DNA from: Athripsodes cinereus
Lineage: Eukaryota > Arthropoda > Insecta > Trichoptera > Leptoceridae
NCBI GenBank assembly: GCA_947579605.1
Contig: OX388307.1
Span: 22,173,237 to 22,237,236 of the forward strand
Direction: 5' to 3'
DNA: 64,000 nucleotides
Positions within the stretch are counted from its first letter, which is position 1; each line of letters begins with the position of its first letter. Shown piece by piece: positions 20,125-32,017 of the stretch. A program made the position numbers and the translations under genes. The notes under the pieces were generated by a model, which was not told where the DNA came from, ran no database searches, and was given only the letters and a program-made list of their open reading frames with translations.

Positions 20125-20174
20125 CTCGCGAAAAGGATGGTTTGTGGGTTCAAGTCCCGTCTGCGGAACTACCA
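20125..20174 (+). repeat. tRNA-like 3' half (SINE head or tRNA remnant)
   Basis: GTGGGTTCAAGTCCCGTCTG fits a T-arm with B box, followed by CGGAACTACCA. No matching 5' half, anticodon arm or acceptor partner is present upstream, so it is not a functional tRNA gene. It is most likely a remnant of a tRNA or tRNA-derived SINE. Confidence 0.45.
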
Positions 20175-21232
20175 AAAAAAGCGATGTTGTCTTTTCTTAG
20201 TTTTAAATGATATTATCATTTTTTAATATATCTTTTACAATTTATAAACCTCTTGCGTATTTGTTTATTTAACACTTGACAAAAAAATTGACAATATTCA
20301 AGTACCTATTAAAAAAGTTTTTTTCAAAAGATAGAAGAATATTTTTTAATGAAGACTGAGTTCAACAACAGAGAGAGATAGGACTAGCTGTGTCCAAGTA
20401 AAGTTCTAAATAACAAAATAAAAAAGATATCGATTTCGCTATGATATCATTGTCGACTTTTATCCTTATGTATTTATTTGTTAGTCACACATAACCTGTT
20501 TCTGCTTTCTTGAAAATAAATACATGCTCTCATTCATTTTGCCGGATTAAAATAATTAATATTCCATCCATCACCTTGGTGTGTGTGTATTATTGTGTAT
20601 ATTTTGAGTACATTTTATTATTATCCAAACTGTACTCCCTACGGACTGACTAACTGACTGACGAGATATTATTCTTGAATGGATTTTCACACTAAATGAG
20701 TGTCTCGAAATTCGTCAACTTTTCAGTAAGGCTGTCTGAATAGTCTAAAGTTTTCAGTTCATTATTCAACTTCTACGAAGTTCTCTATAGCTACTACAGT
20801 GAATATAACGTGAAAAACGCTTTTGAACAAAACAACACAAATTGTTTAGACATCATCACTCAAGCAATTTAAGCAAGTAAATATCTTTACTTAAGGACAG
20901 CAACCCTGAATTTGTATCGATTTTCTCGATGAGACTGGTAATATGAAAATCGTAAATTTTAATTACTTTCAGTGAACACCTATCTACATAAATCATTAAT
21001 CAACAAATTTCGCTTTATTTATGTTTTTAAATTTTGATAGACCTAAAATGAAGTGTGGTATTACCCAAATAACATTTTTACTTAGCTACTTATTAGTAAG
21101 CCCTCTATATTCCATTACTGGGTGAAGGATTCTTCAAAACTCATCCACTCTTTTAGATTTTGACGATACATACAACTTAGCTTTTTTGAAATCTCTCTAT
21201 ACTTTCTCAATTCATTCAAATCATCCCTCATT
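20175..21232. other. AT-rich non-coding DNA
   Basis: No gene or repeat recognised. Confidence 0.45.
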
Positions 21233-21430
21233 GAGGTAGCCAGCAAACCAACTTCATGTATTAAACTTGAAAGTTTTCCTCTCTGTGCTTATAAAAGTTA
21301 AGATATTCAGGAAGGATGGAGTACCTCATTGCTTCACTGAAGATGTTAAGTGTCTTAAAACTGATGTAAAACGAATAGTTATCTTTTACAAGACACAGAA
21401 ATATGCTTCCACTACTCTTCCTTATTTTCA
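21233..21430 (-). repeat. Dispersed retroposon, family A (old copy)
   Basis: Landmarks of the family occur in order on the plus strand: GAGGTAGCCAGCAAACCA, TTCCTCTCTGTGC, ATTCAGGAAGGATGG, CTCATTGCTTCACTGAAGATG, AGTGTCTTA and CTTTTACAAGACAC. These parallel the copies at 40321 and 61132. The open frame through it (21267-21452) is fortuitous. Confidence 0.65.
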
Positions 21431-22179
21431 CTACAAGATTCTTCGTTCATAGAGCATCTTCTCTTTGAACTATTTAATCATACTCGTACATTAGTCATTC
21501 AGTTTGGACTTTTATCAACACCATCCATAATTGGGTGCAATTTTTTATTTTTAAATTGTATTTGCTATAATATTCTCTAATATTGATATAATATTTAGGT
21601 TTTCTGTTTTTGAAATTAAACAAGACTCAGTGCTAAGATTCAAAAGTCTTTATCGTACATTATATCTAAAATGCTATTACTAATTCACCTGCTTGAAATT
21701 CATTCAAAAAATATATTTAGAGCTTAGGTATAAACAGTAAAACAATTCAGCGATATCTGCCGTAATTGCGAAGACCTATGTTTTCAATAATAATTGTGTC
21801 ACAGGATGTGAACAAAAGCAGCCATCAGCAGCAGCCAATTGACGCTCGATTTAATATTCAAGAGGTAAAGTGAAATATAATTTACTTACTGCATTCAAGA
21901 AATAAGAGTAGGTATTCAATTAGTTCCAAGCAGTCTTTACCGAGTCGGGTTTAATTATGTGCAATTAAACCGCATCTAGATGTATTTTGCAGACATTGGG
22001 AATGCAGAAATATTCCTTGTTTTAATGGGGCATTTTGACTTGAATTAACTTTCGACTGAGAACATTATACTTTTGCGAATAAATAAATTAGTATCTTATT
22101 TTGTACCTCCCTATATATAAAAAATAATTTAAAATTCATTAGTTTACATATAATGTGAAAATACATTTTATTTTAAGAT
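21431..22179. other. AT-rich non-coding DNA
   Basis: No gene, RNA or repeat recognised. Confidence 0.45.
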
Positions 22180-22445
22180 GCCTACAAATGTTACACATAC
22201 AGGCTCTGCCTGGTGGGATCTCATGGTAGATGATGTATGGTTCTATTGTATGTATACATGTATGTATTAGAATATTAAGTTGTAATCTCATTTTCTGATA
22301 TAATTGTATGTATGTATGTGTATTTAGTGTAATAGTAACATTTGTTTGTAATTTAATTTTGATAAGTATAATAATGAAATGTATACATATGTTTGTATTT
22401 ATAATTGTACCAAGAGATAAATAAAAAAAAAAAAAAAAAAAAAAA
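22180..22445 (+). repeat. Retroposed 3' end with poly(A) tail
   Basis: An AATAAA at 22420-22425 runs straight into 23 consecutive A (22423-22445). The preceding 240 bases are T/G-rich, with TATGTATG runs, and do not code. This is the 3' end of some retroposed transcript; its left boundary is a guess. Confidence 0.5.
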
Positions 22446-22566
22446 TGTAGGTGAAAACGTTCGGTTATAATTAATCTAACGTAAATTGAGCAGTGCTTTT
22501 TTCAATGATGTCTTTATTCAATATAAAATTAAAATAATTTATGTTATCTTTATGATAACATAAATT

Positions 22567-22782
22567 CGGGCACATTGCAAGAAGAGAGCATGAAAACCTG
22601 GAAAGAGTAGTTATAACTGGGGCCGTAGAAGGGAGGCGGGGAAGGAGCAGAGTGCCAATAAGATGGAGCGACCAAATTAAGGAGGCCACACAGAGTTCAC
22701 TTCACGGGGCCTTGCACATGGCGGAGGATCGCTCAAGGTGGAGACAGATGGTCAACAAAACGAAGCATGATGGTCACGATCC
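22567..22782 (+). pseudogene. RTE-like LINE 3' end, left part (split by the gypsy insertion)
   Basis: The frame reads FGHIARREHENLERVVITG, then a basic stretch, VPIRWSDQIKEATQSSLHGA and MAEDRSRWRQMVN: the typical C-terminus of RTE-type RT proteins. It is cut at 22782 by the gypsy element. The remainder resumes in frame at 34479, after the duplicated ATCC. A 13-bp perfect hairpin (AATTTATGTTATC at 22536-22548 with 22554-22566) sits exactly at its left edge. A related fragment is at 43018-43490 on the other strand. Confidence 0.75.
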
Positions 22783-25239
22783 TGCTACGTGAGGACGTGC
22801 AATCAAATTGCTACGTGTGTGGTTTCCATTAACCACGCTCTCACATAACAAGTAAATTATGCTTCGTCCAACGGTCGAACACACAATTTATTACAAAAGC
22901 AAAATTAGAACAATGAACAAGGTTTCAAACTGAACTATAAGAAGCAAAATACATATTCTGTATAGTAATACTGTTATAAATATAGGTCTATATGCTCGTT
23001 AAGTAGTCTAAAGATATTAAGAAGTAAAAGGTCTATACTCGTGTTTATGTCTAGGGGTTTCTTACAAGTGTATGGGGGCCTTTTACTTGGCTCTGGACGA
23101 GAGAGGCCTCTGTGTCATGCTTACCCTTAAGTCCACAAGCAGTCAGGTTACCAGGAACACCTTACTCCTTCAGTATACCATTTATAACTTATTGAATAGA
23201 ATCTTCATATTATGTATCAAGGTAAATTTATAGGTACATCCATGTAAACAACAAAATTATATATATATATCATGTGAAACTGAGATTATCAAAAAGTACA
23301 TTAGACCTTTCCAAGAAAGTGGATATATTATTTCCATCAATGGAGCCTTTCATTTAGCTCTTGGTTGCCTTCATAGTGAGATAATATGGTCTTCCTCCCA
23401 ATGGTTGGCCAAGGATTCGAACCTTTGTTACATAACTACTCTGAGTATACACTAGGTTATTGGAAGATTATATACACGGAGGCGGAGATATGTACTTTAG
23501 TATTATTAAGAGTATTGAATCTACTGATGGGTATACAAAATGAATTTCAATAGAAAGATATCGGATGGTAAGTGATTTACATTTATTGTGTAAACATATA
23601 CATTACATAACAATACAGTTACTTTCAAAGTAAATCTGTAGGGAATACTATTCCATACAATACGCAAAATTATGAAAGTATTGCCATATTTGGATAGAGA
23701 CAGTAAAACACACAATGGTAATTATTAAAAGACACCAACCTTGGTATTACAAATATAAATCAATACCTGGATTATCGTGGGGTCTATAACATGAAATGGG
23801 AATCATTCATTCTTCATTCATACTCAAGATCTTATATTATTACACAAAGGAAATTAATATATAGATAGTTCAACTATTATATGAACTTAGTTATGAATAA
23901 ATTATCAATATATATACATCATATATAGTAGTAATATTGTCACTTACAGATAGACTGGCGAGCTGGATAAGAATAACACAAAGACAAGTATGTTATTGTT
24001 AACGTATTTTGGCACTCATAGACGGGAGATGGCAGGATCATGAAAGAAACATACCCTGATGATTCTATGGCGGTCGCTGGTTATACTCTAGGACGTACAG
24101 GAGTGCGGTGATGTCAGAATCAGACAGATCCTGTCCTCAGGACGAAGAGATCGCCACTTCACAAGTGATAAGAGAAATAATTTACGTTTCAACACTATTC
24201 TCAGTGCCAAAGGAATAAGGCGTCACTATTTCCATAGTCTGTCCAAGCATATACGGGTGTTCATTTAATCACTCTCATAACAAGGGTCGTAACCAGAAAA
24301 GTTAAGAGAGGATCTTCACGTTCTCATAAGAATGAGTGTTCATTGATAAACTACTGATGCGCAATATACAGACTCTCGCGTTGAAGATGTATTCGTTCCT
24401 TCGGAACCCATTCTTGTTTTAGTTAAATTTATAACACTAAGCAAGTATAAAGAATTGTTTAAGTGATTCTTTTATGAATCCTAACAATGAAAAGTTGATC
24501 AGAAACAAGGGATTATCTTATTTCACACGGATATGAAAAATGGCGGCAATTGCAACAACCACGCCCAAAATCATACAAATGCTACATCACTCAAAAAAAA
24601 ACTCCCAAATGTTATCTTAATATCACTTCGACAACGGAATCTATATGACTCACAGGATACTCAAGCCTGTTCACGATATTATTTGGTTTATTGATTACTA
24701 TTGATTATTATTAAGAACGGTTTTAGGGTACACTAATGTTGGCGGTAAATCCGTCCACGCGCATAACAATTGACACAGGTTGTTTTAAAGTACATTATTA
24801 CACGGCACACAACAAGAATTATTTTATGAACGCAGGAAGACAACAAGATTGATCATTACACTGTTATGAAGATTGCCTCTAATTATCTAACAATACTATT
24901 AACTTGTCGTAATTACTACGATGACTGTCCGCCGCGAGAACAGAGTGGGCACTGGGCCACCCTATACGTGTGGTCTAACCCATCGTAAAGGAGAAACTGT
25001 TTGTCATAACTGACTTCGAAAAGACGTTACAAAAAAAGAACATTCCATGGACATCACGTGATAGTGGTGATGAGTGCACCATTCGTATGCACGAGGATAC
25101 CCGAGGATTACCGACAAGGTGTAGAGAAAATATAATAATATTATTATTTATTATTGAGTGACGACAAAGGACAACTACGAATTATTGGTATAGCAGTGGA
25201 TATGAACGTATTACGCGTTGAATATTTTAATGCGTAGCA
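22783..25239 (-). repeat. 3' LTR of the gypsy element
   Basis: A 2457-bp repeat identical in length to 32018-34474 (offset 9235), beginning TG and ending CA. It is long for a gypsy LTR. It contains a tRNA-type B box (GGATTCGAACC, 23413-23423, reading GGTTCGAATCC on the element's own strand). Confidence 0.92.
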
Positions 25240-25263
25240 TTCTCCGTCTGCGCCCCCTTTTTG
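25240..25263 (-). promoter_or_regulatory. Polypurine tract of the gypsy element
   Basis: On the element's strand the bases just before the 3' LTR read AAAAAGGGGGCGCAGACGGA followed by GAA: almost entirely purine and directly abutting the LTR. This is where plus-strand DNA synthesis would be primed. Confidence 0.75.
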
Positions 25264-26852
25264 AAAATTTGAAGTGAAATGACAAATTTTCAAAGAGACG
25301 TAAAGTTAAAAAAAGAAAAAAGTTGAGAACCACTGGTTATATACAAGAGATAGTACGTCCTCCTTGCTCCGCCCGTCCCGTCAAAGACACGCCCCTCTCA
25401 TCCGTAAGTGACGCGACATATTATTACATATAGAAAGGGACAACACTATGAATACTACATACATATCAAACAACAATTAAATTTTCTTATAAATAAGCAA
25501 CAATCCTATAGCCCAACATTTACTTATTTTAAACACACGCGATTACAGGCCATGCTGAAGGAATTTTGGCGCACTGATATTTCCTCCAGTTAAATTTCAC
25601 TTCACTCAAGTAACTCTATATTATTTATAAGACAGGGCTCCTAAGCAAACATAATTAAACAATAACAACAATTACAACATTCAACATTCTTTATAACATT
25701 TATATAACAATTACCTTATATTAATAACATGTACAATATATCAATAAAATTTACAATATATGTGTATGAGGTTCCGTAGCTAATGGAATATATACATACT
25801 AATAATTATAATAAAATCGGATAGTCTATTTAAAGTAGAAATATCCAACGACAAGAGTAGTTGGTCTATAACCACCACGCACGCACAATGTACCGACACA
25901 AGAGTTCCGGCATTAGTAGTTCGCGGCTTTACACAACATTAATATTACGAAGAATTTAATATACATACAAGTTAGAGATGTCTCATTTTATACGTGTTTA
26001 CCCATCCGATATGAAAGACACTCACAATTAAATATAACATACGTCATGTACTATAGACGAATCATATAGCAAGACATTATAAGAACAAAATAAATATTTA
26101 CATATAACGATTTTCATATACATATGGTCACATAATATTCTCACGGCTTTGATCAATATACGTTTAGACTCTAATTCGCGCTCGTACATACGGATTAGGT
26201 CAGTATTTTTCTTTTCAATTACAACCACAGAGGCATTCCTCGTAGGACTCTATAACCATAAAAATTTCAATTTAATTTTACAATATAAATGCGAACAATA
26301 CAATTTACACATACGCTTGTCTCATATAATGTACAGCCAGGACGTCTACTGCTATACATCATACGACATTCCATATATATACAATATGAGTATTAAAATT
26401 TTACAAGGGCTCCACTTACAAAACGATATCGATGTGGACACAAAGTATACACAATGACGACAGAAGACTACAACATTGGTGGGGGGTATTATTAAAGAGA
26501 ATCTCTGTCTGGGGTATTCGATATTTTTCATTCATCATACTACATACATCAACTATAATTCCTCATTCAGGGCTCACACAGTCACACTCACATGCATACA
26601 TCATACTACATACAATTGTCACCAATATCGAAAGACAGGATAGAAAATGAAGGGTTCGAGGAATTTATATTTAATCGATAATTGTCATCATTATATAATC
26701 CATGGACCAGTGTCGTTGGCGCTTGTACCTATGTCTACTCCATTGTACTTTACATTCCATTCCTCAACAAGACGATACAACACACAATTCGCTACATATA
26801 ATATTTTATTTATACTAAAATTTGCATAAGTCACAATACATAACAGGGATAT
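25264..26852 (-). other. Non-coding region between pol and 3' LTR
   Basis: A 1.6-kb stretch with no ORF of note on the element's strand. Short open frames on the other strand (for example 26149-26457) are antisense. The place is where an env gene would sit in an errantivirus-like element, but no signal peptide, cysteine pattern or membrane anchor is seen. Confidence 0.6.
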
Positions 26853-29800
26853 TCAATACTTTTCATCTTTCAGAATATCCTTCACGTGAAACTTTCCACT
26901 ATAAACACCATCCATTGACTCTAAAAGATACACGTTATCTGACAACTTTGACCTAATACGATTTTTCACAAAACGAGGGGCCAATTTAGACATGAATTCC
27001 GCAGCTGCATTGGATTTTACAAAATTTCTACGATAGACTACATCACCAGGACGATAATCTACTCGTTTTCGACGAAGATTGTAACGAGAGGCAGATTTTT
27101 TATATGATTCAGTCAGCATGTCAGTAACCTCATTATATACATCGTACAATACATCCAATTTCTGTTTGTAAGAGTTCTTCAGTTCATCCGAAGGATTTTC
27201 ATCTACATTAGAACTCAAACTTTTGAAAAATGAAGCATGTTGCACGCTTTCAAATCCATGCATAAGAAAATGGGGTGAATATCCCGTCGCAAAAGATACA
27301 TTATTATTCAAACTGGCTTGTACTATGGGTAATTTCTTACTCCAAATTCTATGATTATTATCAACCAAAATCGAAAGAGCGGTACCAATGGTTTGATTGT
27401 ACCTTTCAACTGTATTAGATTGTGGAGCATAATATGCTGAATACAAAATCTTTTCTATCCCATACGATTCTAAAAATGATTTGAATGAACGGGAACAAAA
27501 ATAGGTGGCATTATCCAATAAAATACATTTCGGCACAGAATATGGTAAGAAAATTCTTTCCTCTAGGCATTTCTGAATTATGGCAGAGGTACATTTTCGC
27601 AATGGAAAAATCCAAACAAACTTAGTAAAAACACATACCACAGATAATATATAAACGTATCCTTCAACACTTTTGACAAAAGGACCAATTATATCAATTG
27701 ATAGAGTCTGTAAAGGCATGGACACCAATTTAGGTTTTCCCATAATACCACGTGGTCCAGAAGTAGCAATTTTATGAGTTTTACAGATTTCACAGCTGTT
27801 TACAAATCTAGCGACTGAAAGATGCATGTTTGGCCAATAGAAATATCGTCGTAAATGTTTGTACGTTTTATAAGTACCTTCATGACAAGAATCGCCACTA
27901 CAATGATATTCTTGAATTACTCTTAAAGCATCGAGTTTTGGCAATACTAATTTCCATTCATGAGGTGACAATAAAGTGTTAGACGATTTGGTGTATCTAT
28001 ACAATTTTCCTTCTATTATCTGATAATTCGGGTAAGCTTGTGGGTAATTTTCACAACCTTTCTTAAGCTTGTTATACACTGCATCACAGGTATCAGTGAT
28101 TTCTGTAGGCAACGTCAAAGTTCCAATTTCCACACGACTAAGGCAATCAGGTACAACATTTAATTTACCTGGTCGATGAGTTACATCAAAATCAAAAGCA
28201 CTCAAACGAGTCGACCAGCGAGCTAATCTTCCTGTTGGATTCTGTAACTTGTGCAACCACTGCAAAGAAGAGTTATCAGTGATCAAGTGAAAACGTACAC
28301 CATCTAAATAATTACGGAAGTGAGTTATAGAACACAGAGCTGCCAACAGTTCCTTTTCACAAATGGAGTAATTTCTTTCAGGACCGGTGAGCTTACGTGA
28401 AAAATATGCAATCGGATGCTCACCATCTTCCAGTTTTTGCATCAAAATTCCTGACATAGCAAGATCCGAACAGTCAGTGTGTAGATAAAATTCTTTCGTA
28501 TAATCAGGTTGAACTAAAACAGGTGCAGATTGTAAAGCTAATTTTAAACTGTGAAACGCATTTTCAGCTTCTTCGTTCCATACAAACTTTTTGTTTTTTC
28601 TAGACGTAAGGGCACTCAAAGGGGCAGCTATATGTGCGAAGTTTTGTATGAATTTTCGGTAATAAGAACACATACCCAAGAAAGATTTTACCTGTTTCGG
28701 TGTAGTAGGGGTGGGAAATTTTTTCATGGCTTCTATTTTGATTTCATCAGTTCTTAGCCCTTCGCCATCTACAATATAACCCAAGTAACGCAGAGATGAT
28801 TTACAAAATTCGGACTTAGTCATATTGATAGTGAGACCATTTTCCTTCAAGATAGATTGTACAAGTCTTAGGTCATTACAGTGTTGTTCAAAGGTTTCAC
28901 TTACAATCAGGATATCGTCAAGATAACAATGTACACGACCGGGAAAGCGGTGACTGAACAGTTTGTCAGCAATCATTTGCATGTGACTAGGAATATTACG
29001 TAGACCAAACGGGCACACAGAGAATTGGTAAGATCCACGTCCATCAATGAAGAAGGCGGTTTTCTCCTTAGATTCAGGCGATAATGGAAGTTGCCAGAAA
29101 GCCTTGGACAGGTCCAGAGCAGTTAAAAACTTGGCATCACGCAAACTGTCCAAGATACGATCAATCCAAGGTAGACAATACGAGTTTGGTTTAGTTACTT
29201 TGTTCAGGCCACGACTGTCCAAACAGAAGCGAGGTTCTCCATTCTTTTTATTAACTATCAACGCAGGCGACTGCCAAGAAGAAGAAGCAGGTTCTATGAC
29301 TCCTAATTGTAACATTTTATCAATTTCTTTGTTCATGATTTCTTTCTTTGCATGAGGAATAGGATAATGTCTCTGCCTAACAGGATCTCCAATGGTTTCA
29401 ATCTTATGAAAAATTCCTTTCAAACGGCCCAATCCTTTCTTTTCATATGAAACATCTTCATAGGATCGCTTGATATCATTGATAATAACAACTTGTTCCG
29501 AGGTTAAATTGGTCGGACCAATCAATCCTTTGGTTACAACAGGCGGTCCAGGAGTGAGATCAGCAGAAAAAATACGTTCATCTATTTGGGTTACAGCATT
29601 TAAATGTAATACAGGAGGTATTGTACAAACAGACACAGGAAAAAGTTCAGGACAGATATTAAATCTTTTCCAAAAGTCAATTCCTAACAAGTAAGATGAC
29701 GTTATAGATGGAACAACTAAAAACGTGATACATTTTTCAATACCCTGATACTGTACAGGTAACGTTAAGGTTCCTAAAACAGATTGACCATTTCCGTCCG

Positions 29801-30110
29801 CAGTGAGTACACGAGTTTCACAAGGTACAAGAGGATATCCTAAATTCAAAAATTGGACATGAGAATTCTTTCCTAGAATTGATATCACCGCCCCACTATC
29901 CAATAGTGAGAGACAGATTACAGAATGAATTTTAATATTAACGTAAGGTCGGCCATCATTTTCTTTTCTAACAACACGAGTTGTGCATAAATTTCTGGTT
30001 ACCCCTCGGTAATTATACCGTGAGTTTCCGTCTGACGATATTACATCTGAAGATGAAGAACGAGCTATCGTATCGGAAGGATGTCTTAACGAGGGAGAAA
30101 TTAGTTTTTT
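26853..30110 (-). CDS. Pol polyprotein: protease, RT, RNase H, integrase
   Basis: The pol frame is open from about 30128 to the stop at 26853 and is entered from gag by a -1 frameshift at 30104-30110. No ATG start is needed; the first long reading unit begins at a TTG within LLDSGA. Order, counting residues from that LDSG: protease LDSG at 1-4; RT with LDLSKAFW at about 263 and YLDD at 327-330; RNase H with TDCSD, EKELL, TDNSS and VPDCLSR; integrase zinc site H667, H674, C704, C707; and catalytic D737, D797, E833, the last two 35 residues apart (DD35E). The tail (RPGDVVYRR) fits the usual gypsy integrase end, without a chromodomain. All catalytic residues I can check are present. The protein cuts Gag-Pol, copies the RNA and integrates the DNA. 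Confidence 0.94.
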   Translation of the reverse strand, partial: KKLISPSLRHPSDTIARSSSSDVISSDGNSRYNYRGVTRNLCTTRVVRKENDGRPYVNIKIHSVICLSLLDSGAVISILGKNSHVQFLNLGYPLVPCETRVLTADGNGQSVLGTLTLPVQYQGIEKCITFLVVPSITSSYLLGIDFWKRFNICPELFPVSVCTIPPVLHLNAVTQIDERIFSADLTPGPPVVTKGLIGPTNLTSEQVVIINDIKRSYEDVSYEKKGLGRLKGIFHKIETIGDPVRQRHYPIPHAKKEIMNKEIDKMLQLGVIEPASSSWQSPALIVNKKNGEPRFCLDSRGLNKVTKPNSYCLPWIDRILDSLRDAKFLTALDLSKAFWQLPLSPESKEKTAFFIDGRGSYQFSVCPFGLRNIPSHMQMIADKLFSHRFPGRVHCYLDDILIVSETFEQHCNDLRLVQSILKENGLTINMTKSEFCKSSLRYLGYIVDGEGLRTDEIKIEAMKKFPTPTTPKQVKSFLGMCSYYRKFIQNFAHIAAPLSALTSRKNKKFVWNEEAENAFHSLKLALQSAPVLVQPDYTKEFYLHTDCSDLAMSGILMQKLEDGEHPIAYFSRKLTGPERNYSICEKELLAALCSITHFRNYLDGVRFHLITDNSSLQWLHKLQNPTGRLARWSTRLSAFDFDVTHRPGKLNVVPDCLSRVEIGTLTLPTEITDTCDAVYNKLKKGCENYPQAYPNYQIIEGKLYRYTKSSNTLLSPHEWKLVLPKLDALRVIQEYHCSGDSCHEGTYKTYKHLRRYFYWPNMHLSVARFVNSCEICKTHKIATSGPRGIMGKPKLVSMPLQTLSIDIIGPFVKSVEGYVYILSVVCVFTKFVWIFPLRKCTSAIIQKCLEERIFLPYSVPKCILLDNATYFCSRSFKSFLESYGIEKILYSAYYAPQSNTVERYNQTIGTALSILVDNNHRIWSKKLPIVQASLNNNVSFATGYSPHFLMHGFESVQHASFFKSLSSNVDENPSDELKNSYKQKLDVLYDVYNEVTDMLTESYKKSASRYNLRRKRVDYRPGDVVYRRNFVKSNAAAEFMSKLAPRFVKNRIRSKLSDNVYLLESMDGVYSGKFHVKDILKDEKY

Positions 30111-31183
30111 GAAAACGACGGGGGTGGTCTAGAAGTATCCGGCATCAGCGATGCAGGTTTCTGTTCACGCATGACATTGTTATATCTATTCCTGGGTGAA
30201 CGACGGGGTGTAAAATGTCTAACTCTGTTTTTACATTCCTTAGAAATGTGTCCAACATGTCCGCAAGAAAAGCATCGTATGACTGGTTTGGGACGATTCT
30301 CTACTGCATTAACTCTCATGGCAGTAGGTCTAGAAGAAGAAGAAGAAGTATGGCCCTTGGTCAGACGATCGAAGTTGGAGACCATTCTTTCCAGTTCACT
30401 TACTGACGAAATGTGAGAACTAGCCAAAAGAGAGACATATCTCTGATGTAACCCGCGTTTGAAGACTTCCAACAATTCATTCTCAGTCAGTTTCTCATCA
30501 AGGGAGCTATTCATTTCTATTATTCGGGCAATATAATCTGCTGAAGTTTCATAATTATTTTGTATCGATGACCAAATACGTAATTTTCTATCTATCATAA
30601 ATCCAGGGGCTTCAAAACGGTGGTAAAAGAGTGCCTTGATAGCTTCCCAAGTCATTTCCTCTTTAAAAATTATTCGAAAGTGTGTAAGCGCTCGATCCTT
30701 CAGAAATTCAGGCAAAACGTATACCAATTGTTTATTTGGGAACCTCCTAGCCCTTGCAATTTCTTCCAACCGCGTAAAAAAATTTCTTACATCACCGAGA
30801 CCATCAAAAGGTTTTACTGGCCAAGATCCAAAATTTACATTCAAAAGTTGTGAAGTTTTATTAAGACTTAAAGCATTATCGAAGGATTTCTCGATAGATG
30901 CCGACTCTTCTACAGCAACAACGTTCACATTGCTAGACACGGATGTACAAGGTGGTTCCATATCAAGAGATATTTGAGCATTCATACGCGATTGTGGAGC
31001 AACTTGTTCGAATTCTACTTCCAGATTTTGTTTATTATATTCTAACGCTTGCCTTCTCAAACTAGGAATTGAACGTTTCGGTATAACTCCTCTTTCAGAT
31101 AAAGCTTTCTTTAGTGTAGCACCGTTAGCTTTGTCTACATTGGGAATTGGACCCAAAAATAACAATGGTTCAAATCGAGACAT
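30101..31183 (-). CDS. Gag of the gypsy element
   Basis: A 360-residue protein from ATG 31183; the open frame extends a few codons upstream without another ATG. Near the N-terminus (about 22-50) a K-ALSERG-PKRS-L-R pattern resembles a SAP-like helical motif. Residues about 122-280 are the retrotransposon Gag domain (WPVKPFDG, YVLPEFLKDRA, W-AIKALFYHRFEAPG). A CCHC zinc knuckle C-x2-C-x4-H-x4-C lies at 304-317, within a basic C-terminus. Gag packages the element RNA. Its last codons form the frameshift site shared with pol. Confidence 0.93.
   Translation of the reverse strand: MSRFEPLLFLGPIPNVDKANGATLKKALSERGVIPKRSIPSLRRQALEYNKQNLEVEFEQVAPQSRMNAQISLDMEPPCTSVSSNVNVVAVEESASIEKSFDNALSLNKTSQLLNVNFGSWPVKPFDGLGDVRNFFTRLEEIARARRFPNKQLVYVLPEFLKDRALTHFRIIFKEEMTWEAIKALFYHRFEAPGFMIDRKLRIWSSIQNNYETSADYIARIIEMNSSLDEKLTENELLEVFKRGLHQRYVSLLASSHISSVSELERMVSNFDRLTKGHTSSSSSRPTAMRVNAVENRPKPVIRCFSCGHVGHISKECKNRVRHFTPRRSPRNRYNNVMREQKPASLMPDTSRPPPSFSKN
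30104..30110 (-). promoter_or_regulatory. -1 ribosomal frameshift site A AAA AAC
   Basis: On the minus strand the gag frame ends TCA AAA AAC TAA. This contains the canonical slippery heptamer A AAA AAC with the gag stop directly after it. Slipping back one base puts the ribosome in the pol frame, which is open across this point. Gag and pol overlap by about 28 bases. I did not identify a downstream pseudoknot. Confidence 0.85.
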
Positions 31184-32017
31184 TATTATAAGAAAGTATG
31201 ACAAAGGTTCTAAAACTTTATATGCTCAAAAAAAACTTTTAAGTTACACACGAAAATTTATCTTTGAATGACAAAGGTTCAAGAGATATTTGGTTGTGCT
31301 GACAATGTTATTATCTTCCGACGCTTCAATGTTTTATTTTATGTTTTATAAATAACTAAAATTATTTTCACACTCTCCTACGCTTTTTCTATTCTTACAA
31401 ACTAGTTTCTTAAACGTGTCTTTCGACACTAGGGAGGGACTCGGTGCTCTGGTAGATAAAAGAAGTTTATCGCCACCACCCAATTCGGATTAGATCTGAT
31501 TATACAATGAGTAATCAATCGTTAACAAAACAAAATTCTGATCACGAGATCTATTTAATAAATAAATAAAATTTCTTACGATTATTTACTCGCGCACAGT
31601 TTGAGAAAGTGCGTACTTACCAATTATACTTTGTTTATACTTCGTATCTACGGAAATTCCCGCGCGAAACGTAATACATTCAATATTTCGCGGGAAACTT
31701 GTGTTCCCACCAAATCTTAACAAAAGTCGGTTTTCACACCACGCGATATTCCAACCAGTCGCGCGGCGATTTACTCGTGATATTTAACAGTTATCACTTC
31801 ACACACATATTTGTATTACACATGATTGCTACAAGACATATCAATTGTACATATAATTTATCACAAATGGCATTAAAAGCAACATGTAAACCCAAGCGTA
31901 GTCATGACACAGATTTTTTCAAGTTTGTAATTATTCGAATTACTGTATATCCGAGAAACGAATTCACAATTTATTCGTCTTCTTTTTGATATTATCCCGG
32001 ACGACGAGCCCACAAAT
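31184..32017 (-). promoter_or_regulatory. Leader with tRNA-Pro-like primer binding site
   Basis: The stretch between 5' LTR and gag has no ORF on the element strand. Next to the LTR (31994-32013) the element strand reads GTGGGCTCGTCGTCCGGGAT. It resembles the complement of a tRNA-Pro 3' end but carries an extra CGT and lacks one G. The candidate starts a few bases inside the LTR boundary. Confidence 0.55.

Noticed and set aside
20125..20174. tRNA gene
   Set aside because: Only the T-arm half is present; no 5' half or acceptor stem partner.
22381..22445. Processed copy of a host gene
   Set aside because: A poly(A) tail and AATAAA are present, but the upstream sequence has no coding content, so the source cannot be named.
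26149..26457. 102-codon frame between gypsy pol and LTR, as a possible env
   Set aside because: On the strand opposite to the element and without signal peptide or anchor.
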